In this document: one piece after another, positions 28,774 through 37,570 of the stretch
Position numbering within the stretch: the stretch's first letter is position 1
How the letters are laid out: every line of letters begins with the position of its first letter
From: Clostridiales bacterium
Lineage (GTDB): Bacteria > Bacillota > Clostridia > Saccharofermentanales > Saccharofermentanaceae
Reading direction: 5' to 3'
Length of the DNA stretch: 64,000 bases
Assembly (NCBI GenBank): GCA_017510605.1
Contig: JAFWMQ010000006.1
Location: 1 to 64,000, forward strand
The notes under the pieces: generated by a model
Databases searched by the model: none
What the model saw: the letters and a program-made list of their open reading frames with translations, nothing else
Told to the model about the DNA's origin: nothing
Translations under genes and position numbers: made by a program

Positions 28774-30285
28774 TTATTCTTCAATGTCCTCCCCGGATCC
28801 TTCCGGATCGGGCTCTTCCACAATTACACCATTGTCAGCCGGATCCTCATCATCACCGGTATTGAACGGGTTCTCATCATCCTCATAATCGTCTTCTTCG
28901 TCACTGTAATACTTTTTCGAAGATCTGACGGAAGATCCGTTCTTGTTATTCTTAACTGCAGAAACAACCAGAATAACAATAACCGCTGCGATCGCGACGC
29001 CTGCAAGTGTAAGGAATACAACAATAAGAACATCCGTGGTCGTGGTATTGCCACCTGTAGAACCGTTATATTCAGTAGCAGTTGTAGAGTTAGGATCAAA
29101 AGTTACGCCTTCGGAAGGAATGGCATAATCCGGGAGCGGAGTAGCTGTAGGACCTTCTGGAGCAGGAAGGAATGCGTCATCCGTATGGAAATCATGCTTT
29201 CCTTCATCGATCTCGGCAAGGATCTCTTCGCTTAACTGCTGCATGGCATACTGGTCAAGAACATCTGAACTCTGCTCTTGCAAGCCGAGATAACCTACAA
29301 CGAAGTAACCGTATTCAGGTGCATAGATAATATCCAGTTCACCGACAGTCCTTCCTTCACCGTATGCCCATTCTTCGAACTTGGGAACCATCTGGCCCTT
29401 GGGGACAGCAATATCACCCTGATCATAAACCAAACCATTCTCCTGTGCGGTCTGGGCAAGGCCTGTAAGGTCATCAATGCTTGAGCAGGCATCCTTCATC
29501 GTCGTAGCTTCAGAAAGAGCCTGGTCCTTTGCTGACTGTTCAGCTGTCTCGGGGGCATAGAATAATGCATATCTTATATAGGGGATATTTTTCTCTTCAT
29601 CTGAGAACTCGTAGTTCTTGCAGTACTCCCTTGTATAAGCGTCCGCAAGATAATATCTCTCAAGAGTTGCCCTGAAATGAGCTTCATCGTTTCCGGGTCC
29701 GTAATAGAACTGAAGATATTCATCCAGACTCATGCCTGAATCTGCAGCCTTGGTGGTCTTGATATCTTCAAACATTGCATCTATGTCTTTCCTTGTATCG
29801 TCAGACAATGTGATATTTTCTGCTTTCGCACGCGCACACAGGATACAGGTGCTCTCGATGGAATTCTCCGCATACTCGATGAAATAATCTCCGAATGTAT
29901 TGTATCCGTCTCCGGAAAAATCAGCTGCCAGATCAATATAGCCCAAATTCGTTGCAGGGTAATAACCCATCTGTGCGTATCCGCTCAGATCCAGGAAAGA
30001 ATTGATGAAATAGAAATTCGACTCAGTTGTCGGAATTGCCTCACCGTCATAATAATACTGGTGATCAAGGAAAGTGACCAGCTGGTTTGCATAGAGTTCT
30101 TCGAACGACTGCGGTGTCTGGGGATCAGTTTCCGAAACTGAATTATCAGCTGAAGCAGAAGTTGCTGCGGCTGTAGAGTTTGTGCTTAAACCGGTAGGGT
30201 CAGTGTCGGTAATCTGCTTTGTGCAGCCCGCGATCATAGATGCGGCAACTGCGGTTGAGAGAATAATTGCGCCAATTCTTTTCAT
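28774..30285 (-). CDS. Lipoprotein with C-terminal membrane helix and acidic tail
   Basis: The 503-residue protein has a lipoprotein signal peptide (MKRIGAIILSTAVAASM then IAGC, with the lipidated cysteine at about residue 21). Residues 60-400 resemble SurA/PrsA-like foldases: helical N-terminal text, then a region with QDQGDIAVPKGQMVPKF-like wording and ELDIIYAPEYGYFVVGY, close to the end of a parvulin domain. A second membrane helix lies at about residues 420-445 (VLIVVFLTLAGVAIAAVIVI), followed by a very acidic, Asp/Glu-rich tail. It is therefore anchored at both ends. ATG 30285 was chosen because the glf stop overlaps it (ATGA); the open frame further upstream is glf. The role is probably in secretion, by analogy to PrsA, which is only an inference. 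Confidence 0.72.
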   Translation of the reverse strand: MKRIGAIILSTAVAASMIAGCTKQITDTDPTGLSTNSTAAATSASADNSVSETDPQTPQSFEELYANQLVTFLDHQYYYDGEAIPTTESNFYFINSFLDLSGYAQMGYYPATNLGYIDLAADFSGDGYNTFGDYFIEYAENSIESTCILCARAKAENITLSDDTRKDIDAMFEDIKTTKAADSGMSLDEYLQFYYGPGNDEAHFRATLERYYLADAYTREYCKNYEFSDEEKNIPYIRYALFYAPETAEQSAKDQALSEATTMKDACSSIDDLTGLAQTAQENGLVYDQGDIAVPKGQMVPKFEEWAYGEGRTVGELDIIYAPEYGYFVVGYLGLQEQSSDVLDQYAMQQLSEEILAEIDEGKHDFHTDDAFLPAPEGPTATPLPDYAIPSEGVTFDPNSTTATEYNGSTGGNTTTTDVLIVVFLTLAGVAIAAVIVILVVSAVKNNKNGSSVRSSKKYYSDEEDDYEDDENPFNTGDDEDPADNGVIVEEPDPEGSGEDIEE

Positions 30286-31394
30286 TTTTCTGTAGTTATC
30301 CTTTTGTAGTCTTGCATGCATGCTGCGATAGTATCGTCCATGTCATAGTATTTGTATTTCCCGAGCCTGCCTCCGAATATAATGTTATCGTCAGCTCCGG
30401 AAAGTGCTTCATACTTCTTGTAAAGTTCGTTGTTCCTCTCATTGTTAAGCGGATAATAAGGCTCGTCGCCCGGTTTCCACTCAGAAGGATATTCGTGAGT
30501 AATAACTGTTCCTTTGCCTTTCCCGAACTCGAAATGCTTGTGCTCCAAGATCCTCGTGAACGGTGTATCGGCATCAGTGTAATTTACTACTGCGTTGCCC
30601 TGGAAGTCATCAGTATCAGGCAGATATTCCGTCTCAAACCTCAGACTTCTGTACTCGAGTTTGCCCAGGGTGTAATTATAATACTCATCTATCATTCCCG
30701 TATAGATGGTTTTCGTGGCAATTTTATCCAAAGAATCCCTCTCTTTAAGGTAATCAATGTTCAATCTTACCTCAATGCCCTCAAGCATTTTCGCGATCCA
30801 CGCGGTGTAACCTCCGATAGGGATCCCCTGATAATCATCATTAAAATAGTTGTTGTCGTATGTAAGTCTTACCGGAAGACGCTTGATAATAAACGCTGGA
30901 AGTTCATTGGCTTTTCTTCCCCACTGCTTCTCCGTATAACCCTTTACGAGTTTATTGTAGATATCAGGACCAATAAGCGATATTGCCTGTTCTTCAAGAT
31001 TCTTCGGCTCGTCGACCTTCCCCAGAGAGATCTGCTCATCGAGTTTTGCCCTGGCCTCTTCAGGAGTTACAACACCCCACATCTTATTGAAGGTATACAT
31101 GTTAAAGGGCATAGAATACAGTTCACCTTTGTAATTGGCGATAACCATATTTGTATACCTGTTGAAAACCGCAAATCTGCCCGCAAATTCCCAAACTTCC
31201 CTGTCACTCGTATGAAAAATATGAGCTCCGTACTTATGAACATTGATCCCGTGAACATTCTCAGTATAGACATTGCCTGCAACATGAGGTCTTTTGTCGA
31301 TAACGAGACATTTATAACCACTGTCAGCTGCCAGGCGCGCAAAAGTTGCACCGTAGAGCCCTGCGCCTACAATGAGAAAGTCATATTCACTCAT
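30282..31394 (-). CDS. glf: UDP-galactopyranose mutase
   Basis: This 370-residue flavoenzyme converts UDP-galactopyranose to UDP-galactofuranose for cell-surface glycans. The FAD fold is at the start (DFLIVGAGLYGATFARLAAD), then KRPHVAGNVYTEN, HKYGAHIFHTSDREVW and NRYTNMVIANYKGELYSMPF, with EKQWGRKANELP and the late FGGRLGKYKYYDMDDTI. All are typical of bacterial Glf. ATG 31394 follows an AGG RBS. Its last bases overlap the lipoprotein start by four. It is about 26 kb from the exopolysaccharide cluster at the right edge, which could use its product, although the two are not contiguous. Confidence 0.96.
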   Translation of the reverse strand: MSEYDFLIVGAGLYGATFARLAADSGYKCLVIDKRPHVAGNVYTENVHGINVHKYGAHIFHTSDREVWEFAGRFAVFNRYTNMVIANYKGELYSMPFNMYTFNKMWGVVTPEEARAKLDEQISLGKVDEPKNLEEQAISLIGPDIYNKLVKGYTEKQWGRKANELPAFIIKRLPVRLTYDNNYFNDDYQGIPIGGYTAWIAKMLEGIEVRLNIDYLKERDSLDKIATKTIYTGMIDEYYNYTLGKLEYRSLRFETEYLPDTDDFQGNAVVNYTDADTPFTRILEHKHFEFGKGKGTVITHEYPSEWKPGDEPYYPLNNERNNELYKKYEALSGADDNIIFGGRLGKYKYYDMDDTIAACMQDYKRITTEK

Positions 31395-31407
31395 AAAAAT
31401 ACCTGCC

Positions 31408-31429
31408 ATTATCGAGAAGTCCCGATAAT
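31408..31429. promoter_or_regulatory. Hairpin before glf
   Basis: ATTATCG (31408-31414) pairs with CGATAAT (31423-31429) around an 8-base loop, immediately upstream of the glf RBS. It could be an operator or a leader hairpin affecting glf translation; its role is unknown. Confidence 0.35.
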
Positions 31430-31491
31430 AATACACTATTTTGACAGGATTGCCTAAACCGGAGGCATGATTGCCCTCTGATTGCCCGAAA

Positions 31492-33786
31492 TTATTCTTC
31501 TTTGTAATCAGCCGCTGCTGTTCCGAAGTTCACCAGCTTACCGGTATCTTCAAAGAGCTCGCACAATTTCATGGCAGGATCATACTGGAGGTTTATCTCA
31601 AAGGCCTTATAAGGAATTCCCAAAGCACTGCAGTCCTTGCCAAGTGCTTCAGTTAATTCCTTATGTCCGGATATCTGCTCCAATGTCCACGAAGGTCCGC
31701 ATTTCAATTCGGGAGAACCGTCAGCAATATAAATGCTTCCGGCAGGAATAAGATCCTCACATCCTTTCAGGCTTACAAACAGATCGTACCTGCCGCCTTC
31801 CACAAGGAACTTATCATATTCTTCGTCAAAATAAGCGAGTTCCTTTTTATCGAAAGAAACCGTTACTTTCGATTCGCTCCCGGCTCCGATCACCGGCTTT
31901 GCAAATCCGACAAGACGGAGATTTTCTCTTGGAATAAGTGGCTTATACTTCGAAGCATACAGCTGGACAACTGCCTTGCCGCCTATACTGCTTTCATTTG
32001 AAACAGTGAATGTAACGCTGAACTTATTTCCTTTTCTTGCTCCGGAATAATCTTTAACCGCAAACTTCGAATATGAAAGACCATAACCGAAAGGATACAG
32101 AGGCTTGATGCCTCTCTTCTGATATCCTCTGTAACCGGCATAGATGCCTTCACCATAACTGCAGGTCAATTTATCAGGATAACAAAGATACGCGGGGGTA
32201 TCTTTATATGACACAGGGAAAGTACAGGGCAGCGCTCCGGATGGATTAACTTTTCCTGTGAGTATATCAGCCATTGCCTTATCACCCATCATACCGGGAT
32301 AGAAGACCGCAAATACCGAATCAACTGTCTCTTCAAGTCCTTCAAGCTCAACAGGACCCGGAGTATTCAGTATCAGACATATCTTTCCCTTACCCCTGTT
32401 CTTTGCAAGTTTCCTGATCAGAGATACCGTCTTTCCGTTCATCTTCAGATCAGGTCTGTCATGGCCTTCGCCGGATTCGATAGTCTCGATTACGATCGCC
32501 GAGGCGCCTTTTCGAAATGCTTCAATATCATTCCTCAAAACATTTTTCTCACCCAGAATACTGCTTAATTCGGATAGCAGGTTCGTCGTTCTGTCCGTGC
32601 GTACCGCAGCGCTTCCCGTGCCGCAATCCAGTAATTGTTCAGGACCGAAGAATACAACTTTGGAAGTCTTCTTAAGCGGCAGATGACCTTTATTCTTCAG
32701 CATGACGATTCCTTCAGCGGCAGCATTATAAGCAGCCTTATCGCCGGTCTTTTTATATTTGGAAGCCGTCAGCTCCGCAGGAGCCGTTACATTGCTGAAT
32801 CTGTCTATCAGTCCGAGCACTCTTAATGCCGCTTCATCAAGATCTTTAACCGTCAGCCTTCCGTCTTCGACTGCCTTGATAATTTCCGACGGATCCCATG
32901 GACCCGGCATGAAAATATCCTGTCCGGCTGCGACTGAATCGCCGGTATCCCTGACCCGGCCCTCCCAGTCTGTTACGGTAACGCCCTCAAATCCCCACTC
33001 TTCTCTCAGAACATCTTTCAGAAGCCATGGATTTTCCATGCAGTGCGTTCCGTTAACTGCCGGATAGGCAGACATAAGGGTTGAAGCCACCTTGCTGCAT
33101 GCTTCAAAAGCAGGAAAATATATCTCCCTTAATGCACGGACCGCTATAAGCTCGTTGATCACTTTGCGGTTTATCTCAAGATTATTGCATGCAAAATGTT
33201 TTACATTAGAAGCAACACCGGTGCTCTCGACACCTTTACTCATCTCAGGGGCAAGTGTCTTAGCCAGGAACGGATCTTCTGAATACCCTTCAAAGAATCT
33301 CCCGTTAACAGGCTCTCTTAATATATTGCAGTTCGGCGTTCCCAAAAGAACTCCGACATGATAGACGCCCGCTTCCATTCCCAGTGCTTTTCCGGTATCG
33401 AAAACAACCTTAGGATTCCACGTTGAAGCCAATAAGATTCCCGGAGGATAGCATCCGGGGGCTATATCGATTCCTCCCCTGTATTCATTCAGCCGGTCAT
33501 TAAGTTTTGCCCTTATGATCTTCTCATTCTTCGTAAGTTTCTCGGGCTTGTAATAATATACGATCACATGGAAGATCTCTTCAGGAGTGTATTCCTTGGG
33601 AGGTTCCTTAAACATACGTGACAAAAGATGTTCAAGGTTTATTCCCGTGCCGCCGTCCTGCATCCCGAGTTCCGGAACAAAACCCGCTGAAGAATCGAAC
33701 CCTCCTATCGAGAACGGCGAAGTGCCGCAAAGAAGTCTAGCCTTATCTTCAATAGTCATCTGCTTCAGGAATTTCTTGATATTCAT
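31492..33786 (-). CDS. Glycoside hydrolase family 3 beta-glucosidase
   Basis: The 764-residue enzyme is a GH3 protein without a signal peptide, so it probably acts in the cytoplasm on imported oligosaccharides. Segments include DGGTGIN at the front, ILREPVNGRFFEGYSEDPFL, HFACNNLEINR, and the nucleophile Asp in VTVTDWEGRV (about residue 295). The GH3 C-terminal domain follows (SKVVFFGPEQLLDCGTGSA, then GYGLSYSKF) and a fibronectin III-like domain closes the protein (FTVSNESSIGGKAVVQLYAS). GH3 enzymes cleave terminal beta-D-glucosides or related sugars, and the substrate cannot be told. ATG 33786 follows GGGGTGACAAT; the frame upstream lacks a good RBS. A 16-bp palindrome lies 153 bases upstream. 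Confidence 0.94.
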   Translation of the reverse strand: MNIKKFLKQMTIEDKARLLCGTSPFSIGGFDSSAGFVPELGMQDGGTGINLEHLLSRMFKEPPKEYTPEEIFHVIVYYYKPEKLTKNEKIIRAKLNDRLNEYRGGIDIAPGCYPPGILLASTWNPKVVFDTGKALGMEAGVYHVGVLLGTPNCNILREPVNGRFFEGYSEDPFLAKTLAPEMSKGVESTGVASNVKHFACNNLEINRKVINELIAVRALREIYFPAFEACSKVASTLMSAYPAVNGTHCMENPWLLKDVLREEWGFEGVTVTDWEGRVRDTGDSVAAGQDIFMPGPWDPSEIIKAVEDGRLTVKDLDEAALRVLGLIDRFSNVTAPAELTASKYKKTGDKAAYNAAAEGIVMLKNKGHLPLKKTSKVVFFGPEQLLDCGTGSAAVRTDRTTNLLSELSSILGEKNVLRNDIEAFRKGASAIVIETIESGEGHDRPDLKMNGKTVSLIRKLAKNRGKGKICLILNTPGPVELEGLEETVDSVFAVFYPGMMGDKAMADILTGKVNPSGALPCTFPVSYKDTPAYLCYPDKLTCSYGEGIYAGYRGYQKRGIKPLYPFGYGLSYSKFAVKDYSGARKGNKFSVTFTVSNESSIGGKAVVQLYASKYKPLIPRENLRLVGFAKPVIGAGSESKVTVSFDKKELAYFDEEYDKFLVEGGRYDLFVSLKGCEDLIPAGSIYIADGSPELKCGPSWTLEQISGHKELTEALGKDCSALGIPYKAFEINLQYDPAMKLCELFEDTGKLVNFGTAAADYKEE

Positions 33787-33938
33787 ATTGTCACCCCTTT
33801 GCACTTTTTCACAGTATAACCGATGCCTGAAACACCTTCCATATAATCGCCGCATATCTTGTTGTTTGATGAAAAACTCGAAAATAAAGACTCTTCGGAA
33901 AAGAAGTGGGATATATACGTTGTATTCGCGGGGAATTT

Positions 33939-33954
33939 TGAGGGTGCACCCTCA
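33939..33954. promoter_or_regulatory. 16-bp perfect palindrome, candidate operator for GH3
   Basis: TGAGGGTGCACCCTCA is a perfect dyad. A further half-site-like CCCTCAAA lies a few bases to its right (33961-33968). Sugar-responsive repressors often bind such dyads upstream of glycosidase genes; the regulator is not in the window. Confidence 0.5.
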
Positions 33955-34020
33955 TGTTTGCCCTCAAATTCCATCTCTCAAATTTCCATCAAACGTGCGA
34001 AAAAGAGTTGTCCAACAAAA

Positions 34021-34074
34021 GCCCGAAAAAATCAAGGATTACGTCAGTTCATTCCAACTTGACGTAATCCTTGA
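34021..34074 (-). terminator. Terminator of the fab operon
   Basis: A perfect 15-bp stem (34032-34046 with 34060-34074) with a 13-base loop is followed on the minus strand by TTTTTTCGGGC. It lies 77 bases after the fabZ stop. Confidence 0.92.
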
Positions 34075-34151
34075 CGGATTAATTCAATAATCATCAGATT
34101 TCCATCAGATAACCTGGCGCAGGAAAAAATGCACCGGGCATTCCATGAGGA

Positions 34152-34586
34152 TCACTGCATTATCGCAAACTTCAGCGTAGCCTTAACTGCAACCTTGCCG
34201 TCAACAGTGGCAACTGCTTCTCCCAAGCCGACGGGGCCTTTAACGGCAATGATCTTTGTCTCGAGTCTTACCGTATCACCGGGATAAATGGCCGCCTTGA
34301 ATTTGCAGTTGTCGATACCTGCAAACACCGCGATCTTACCCTTGAAATCCTCTTTTGAAAGGATGGCAACAGCTCCGGCCTGGGCAAGTGCCTCAACCGT
34401 GATAACGCCCGGAACGATCGGATAATCAGGGAAGTGTCCTCTGAAAAAATACTCGTCATAAGTAAAATTCTTATAAGCGATACAATATTCACCCGGAACA
34501 TAGTCCTCTACCTTGTCTATAAGAAGGAAGGGGTGTCTGTGGGGAATGATCTTCATGATCTCGGTAGTGTTAAGAGCGTTTGCCAT
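34152..34586 (-). CDS. fabZ: 3-hydroxyacyl-ACP dehydratase
   Basis: The 144-residue hotdog-fold enzyme dehydrates 3-hydroxyacyl-ACP to trans-2-enoyl-ACP. The catalytic His51 lies in RGHFPDYPIVPGV and Glu65 in ITVEALAQAG, exactly as in FabZ. The N-terminal MKIIPHRHPFLLIDKV segment is also diagnostic. The start has AGGAGGATCCTTTCC upstream, and the gene follows fabF by 14 bases as the last gene of the operon before a strong terminator. In this order the clostridial operon runs H-K-D-G-F-Z. Confidence 0.96.
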   Translation of the reverse strand: MANALNTTEIMKIIPHRHPFLLIDKVEDYVPGEYCIAYKNFTYDEYFFRGHFPDYPIVPGVITVEALAQAGAVAILSKEDFKGKIAVFAGIDNCKFKAAIYPGDTVRLETKIIAVKGPVGLGEAVATVDGKVAVKATLKFAIMQ

Positions 34587-34600
34587 GGAAAGGATCCTCC

Positions 34601-35833
34601 TTATTCTTCAAACTTCTTGACTATCAGGGAAGCATTATGACCTCCGAAACCCAAGTTGTTTGTCATAGCATACACTATATTGCGGTTCTTAGGTTCAATA
34701 AATGTGTAATCGAGATCCATTTCACCTTCACTCTCTTTGGAACCGGCCGTAACATGAACGAATCCGTCCTGAATAGACTTGACGCAGGTGATGAGCTCAA
34801 CGCCGCCGGCACCGCCCAAAACATGGCCGATCATGGACTTGGTCGAGTTGATCGAGATATTCTTAATATCTTCTTTGAACGCATATTTCATCGCGCGTGT
34901 CTCGAAAAGATCGTTGTGATGAGTGGACGTTCCGTGTGCGTTGATATAATCGATGTCAGAAGGCTTGATTCCTGCTTCCTTCATGGCAATGATCATTGCT
35001 TCACCGGCGCCGCTTCCGTCCTCTGCAGGTGATGTGATGTGGAAAGCATCGCATGTTGCGCCGTATCCCACGATCTCTGCGAGAATGTTTGCGCCTCTTG
35101 CCTTTGCGTGCTCATAGTTCTCAAGTACAAGAACGCCTGAGCCTTCACCGATGACAAAACCGTCTCTGTCTTTATCGAACGGCCTTGAAGCCGTCTCGGG
35201 ATCATCGTTGGTCGAAAGAGCCGTAAGTGCCGCAAATCCCTGTACGCCTGTCTTACAGACAGCTGCCTCGCATCCGCCTGTGACCATAACATCCGCGTCA
35301 CCGTACTTAACAGCCTTGAAAGCATCACCAATGGAGTGAAGACCTGTAGCGCATGCCGTAACTACGCATGTGTTGATTCCCTTCATTCCATACATGATCG
35401 CAATATTAGCGGAAGCCATGTTTGCGATCATCATAGGGATATACATAGGTGCGATCTTACCGGATTTCTCGTATCTTACCTGCTCTCTCTCGTGAGCCTG
35501 CATCGAACCGATGCCGGAGCTGACGATAACGCCTACCCTGTAAGGGTTCTCTTTCTCCATATCAAGACCTGACTGTTCAATCGCTTCCTTTGCTGCAGCC
35601 ACTGCGAAATGAGCGAAGGGCTCCATACGCTTCATTGTCTTGAAATCCATGTAATTTGTAGCATCGAAGTCCTTTACTTCGCATGCGAGCTTTACCTTGG
35701 AATTGCTAGCATCAAACTTTGTGATCGGGCCTGTTGCAGCCTTACCTTTTTTAAGACCTTCCCAAAAAGCCTCAACACTGTTGCCCAGCGGGGTGATCGC
35801 ACCCATGCCGGTTACTACGACTCTGTTTGCCAT
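34601..35833 (-). CDS. fabF: 3-oxoacyl-ACP synthase II
   Basis: The 410-residue condensing enzyme elongates acyl-ACP with malonyl-ACP. The catalytic Cys161 sits in VTACATGLHSIG, and the two histidines in NAHGTSTHHND and SMIGHVLGGAGG. The start MANRVVVTGMGAITPLG is typical. The ATG at 35833 has a GGAG RBS. The gap to fabG is 54 bases, the widest between the last genes. The length and motifs indicate a working enzyme, in contrast to the dead second half of the KS-KSbeta fusion at 41356. Confidence 0.96.
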   Translation of the reverse strand: MANRVVVTGMGAITPLGNSVEAFWEGLKKGKAATGPITKFDASNSKVKLACEVKDFDATNYMDFKTMKRMEPFAHFAVAAAKEAIEQSGLDMEKENPYRVGVIVSSGIGSMQAHEREQVRYEKSGKIAPMYIPMMIANMASANIAIMYGMKGINTCVVTACATGLHSIGDAFKAVKYGDADVMVTGGCEAAVCKTGVQGFAALTALSTNDDPETASRPFDKDRDGFVIGEGSGVLVLENYEHAKARGANILAEIVGYGATCDAFHITSPAEDGSGAGEAMIIAMKEAGIKPSDIDYINAHGTSTHHNDLFETRAMKYAFKEDIKNISINSTKSMIGHVLGGAGGVELITCVKSIQDGFVHVTAGSKESEGEMDLDYTFIEPKNRNIVYAMTNNLGFGGHNASLIVKKFEE

Positions 35834-35887
35834 TTAATGATTTACTCCGTTGTTTTTATTTTCGAGGTGCTCCCCAAAGCACCTAAA

Positions 35888-36634
35888 TTACATATGCATT
35901 CCGCCGTCAACACTCAATACCTGGCCCGTGATGTATGAAGCATCATCGGAGCAGAGGAAATTGACCGCATTAGCGATATCTTCGGGCTGACCGTATCTCT
36001 TGAGCGGGATCATTGCGAAGATCGCTTCCTTCTGCTTGTCAGTGAGAACAGCTGTCATGGGTGTCTCGACATATCCGGGAGCGATTGCATTAAACGTGAT
36101 GTTTCTTGAAGCAAACTCTCTTGCGCAAGACTTTGTAACGCCGATGACGCCTGCCTTTGAAGCAGAGTAGTTGACCTGGCCTGCCTGGCCCTCGATACCT
36201 ACGATAGAGGAGATGCTTACAACTCTTCCCTCTCTCTTCTTCATCATGAAGGGTGTGCAGTGTTTGATAAAGTTGAATGTACCCTTAAGATTTACGGCGA
36301 TTACCGCATCGAAGTTCTCCTCAGTCATCTTGAGGAGCAGGCTGTCTCTTGTAATGCCTGCATTATTTACGAGGATATAGATGCCGCCGAAATCTTCATT
36401 GATCCGGTTTACTGTCTCGCCAACCTTCTCGAAATCAGCGACGTTGCACTGATAGGACTTTGCGTCAACGCCCAAAGCCTTGACCTCATCCTCACAATCC
36501 TTGCTCATCTCAAGGGGGCATGCGTCAACGATCGCGATGTTATAGCCGCTCTTTGCAAGTCTTACTGCGATTGCTCTTCCGATTCCTCTTGAAGCGCCTG
36601 TAACGATTGCTGTCTTTCTTATATTATCTGACAT
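35888..36634 (-). CDS. fabG: 3-oxoacyl-ACP reductase
   Basis: The 248-residue short-chain dehydrogenase reduces 3-oxoacyl-ACP with NADPH. The cofactor motif VTGASRGIGRAIA is at residues 10-24, the Asn in VNNAGITRD, and the catalytic Tyr and Lys in YSASKAGVIG. The C-terminus ends with VDGGMHM. GGAGGTAAGAATC precedes the ATG. It starts 18 bases after fabD. A second SDR (40606-41340) lies in the neighbouring cluster; this copy belongs to fatty acid synthesis. Confidence 0.95.
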   Translation of the reverse strand: MSDNIRKTAIVTGASRGIGRAIAVRLAKSGYNIAIVDACPLEMSKDCEDEVKALGVDAKSYQCNVADFEKVGETVNRINEDFGGIYILVNNAGITRDSLLLKMTEENFDAVIAVNLKGTFNFIKHCTPFMMKKREGRVVSISSIVGIEGQAGQVNYSASKAGVIGVTKSCAREFASRNITFNAIAPGYVETPMTAVLTDKQKEAIFAMIPLKRYGQPEDIANAVNFLCSDDASYITGQVLSVDGGMHM

Positions 36635-36652
36635 GATTCTTACCTCCTTTGA

Positions 36653-37570
36653 TCAGCCAAGATTCCCGAGTAATTTTTCTATATCTTCAGGTGAAGCAAC
36701 ACCGATAACCTTGATCGAGGGAACCGTTTTTCTCACAAAACCTGCGATGGTCTTTCCCGGACCGACTTCGATTATCGTATCTACGCCCATCTTCTCAAGC
36801 TCATAGAGTGTCTGTTCCCACCTGACGGGACTTGACACCTGGGCCATAAGAAGATCTTTTATCTGTGTTTTATCTGTTATTTTCGAAGCATTTGCATTTG
36901 CGAAATAAGGGATCTTCAGATCACCGAACTCAACGCTCTCAAGCTTTTTACCGAGTTCATCACCGGCACCCTTAAGAAGAGGTGAGTGGAAAGGACCGGA
37001 AACTTTGAGTTCGACTACCTTTTTCGCACCGGCTTCCCCGAGCTTTGTCATTGCCTCATGGACAGCTTCCTTCTTACCAGTGATGACGATCTGGCCGGGG
37101 CAGTTAAAGTTAGCGGGCCAGACACCTTCGATCTTGCTTGTAACTCCCTCAATAGTCTCAGCATCCAGACCGATTACCGCTGCCATTGTACCTTCGCCTG
37201 CGGGAACGGCATTTGACATAAGTCTTCCCCTGAGTCTTGTAAGCGCAACTGCATCCTTGAAGCTCAAAGCGCCTGCAACGTAAAGGCTGCAGTATTCTCC
37301 TAACGACAAACCTGCTGTTACATCAGGCTTGATCCCTGCGTTCAAAAGCGCATCGGTTATGATGCAGCATGCCGTGACCAGTGCGGGCTGAGTAAATTCC
37401 GTGATGTTGATGTCTTCGTTGGGCTCGAAAAGGAGCTTATTCATATCGACGTCAGCCGCCTCGGATGCCTCGTTGATCATTGCGGCATAGCGGCTGTCCG
37501 ACTTAACAAAATCTTCGGCCATTCCGACTTGCTGGACACCCTGGCCTGGGTAACAAAAAGCAATGCTCAT
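36653..37570 (-). CDS. fabD: Malonyl-CoA:ACP transacylase
   Basis: This 305-residue enzyme loads malonate onto ACP. It starts with the family pattern CYPGQGVQQVGM, and the nucleophile Ser89 is in TAGLSLGEYCSL. In most FabD proteins the residue before that Ser is His (GHSLGEY); here it is Leu. The second catalytic His is in SGPFHSPLLKGAG. The ATG shares one base with the fabK stop (TAATG), so translation is coupled. The enzyme may also charge the extra ACP encoded at 43620. Confidence 0.94.
   Translation of the reverse strand: MSIAFCYPGQGVQQVGMAEDFVKSDSRYAAMINEASEAADVDMNKLLFEPNEDINITEFTQPALVTACCIITDALLNAGIKPDVTAGLSLGEYCSLYVAGALSFKDAVALTRLRGRLMSNAVPAGEGTMAAVIGLDAETIEGVTSKIEGVWPANFNCPGQIVITGKKEAVHEAMTKLGEAGAKKVVELKVSGPFHSPLLKGAGDELGKKLESVEFGDLKIPYFANANASKITDKTQIKDLLMAQVSSPVRWEQTLYELEKMGVDTIIEVGPGKTIAGFVRKTVPSIKVIGVASPEDIEKLLGNLG

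Larger units (their letters stand above)
33787..34151. other. Intergenic region between GH3 and fabZ
   Basis: This 365-base stretch holds the fab operon terminator (34021-34074), a 16-bp perfect palindrome at 33939-33954, and otherwise AT-rich sequence. The promoter for the GH3 gene should be here but no hexamer pair was convincing. Confidence 0.6.

Noticed and set aside
30267-31457. 396-codon plus-strand frame opposite glf
   Set aside because: It is a shadow of glf and the lipoprotein start; it has no domain, and glf is clearly coding on the minus strand.
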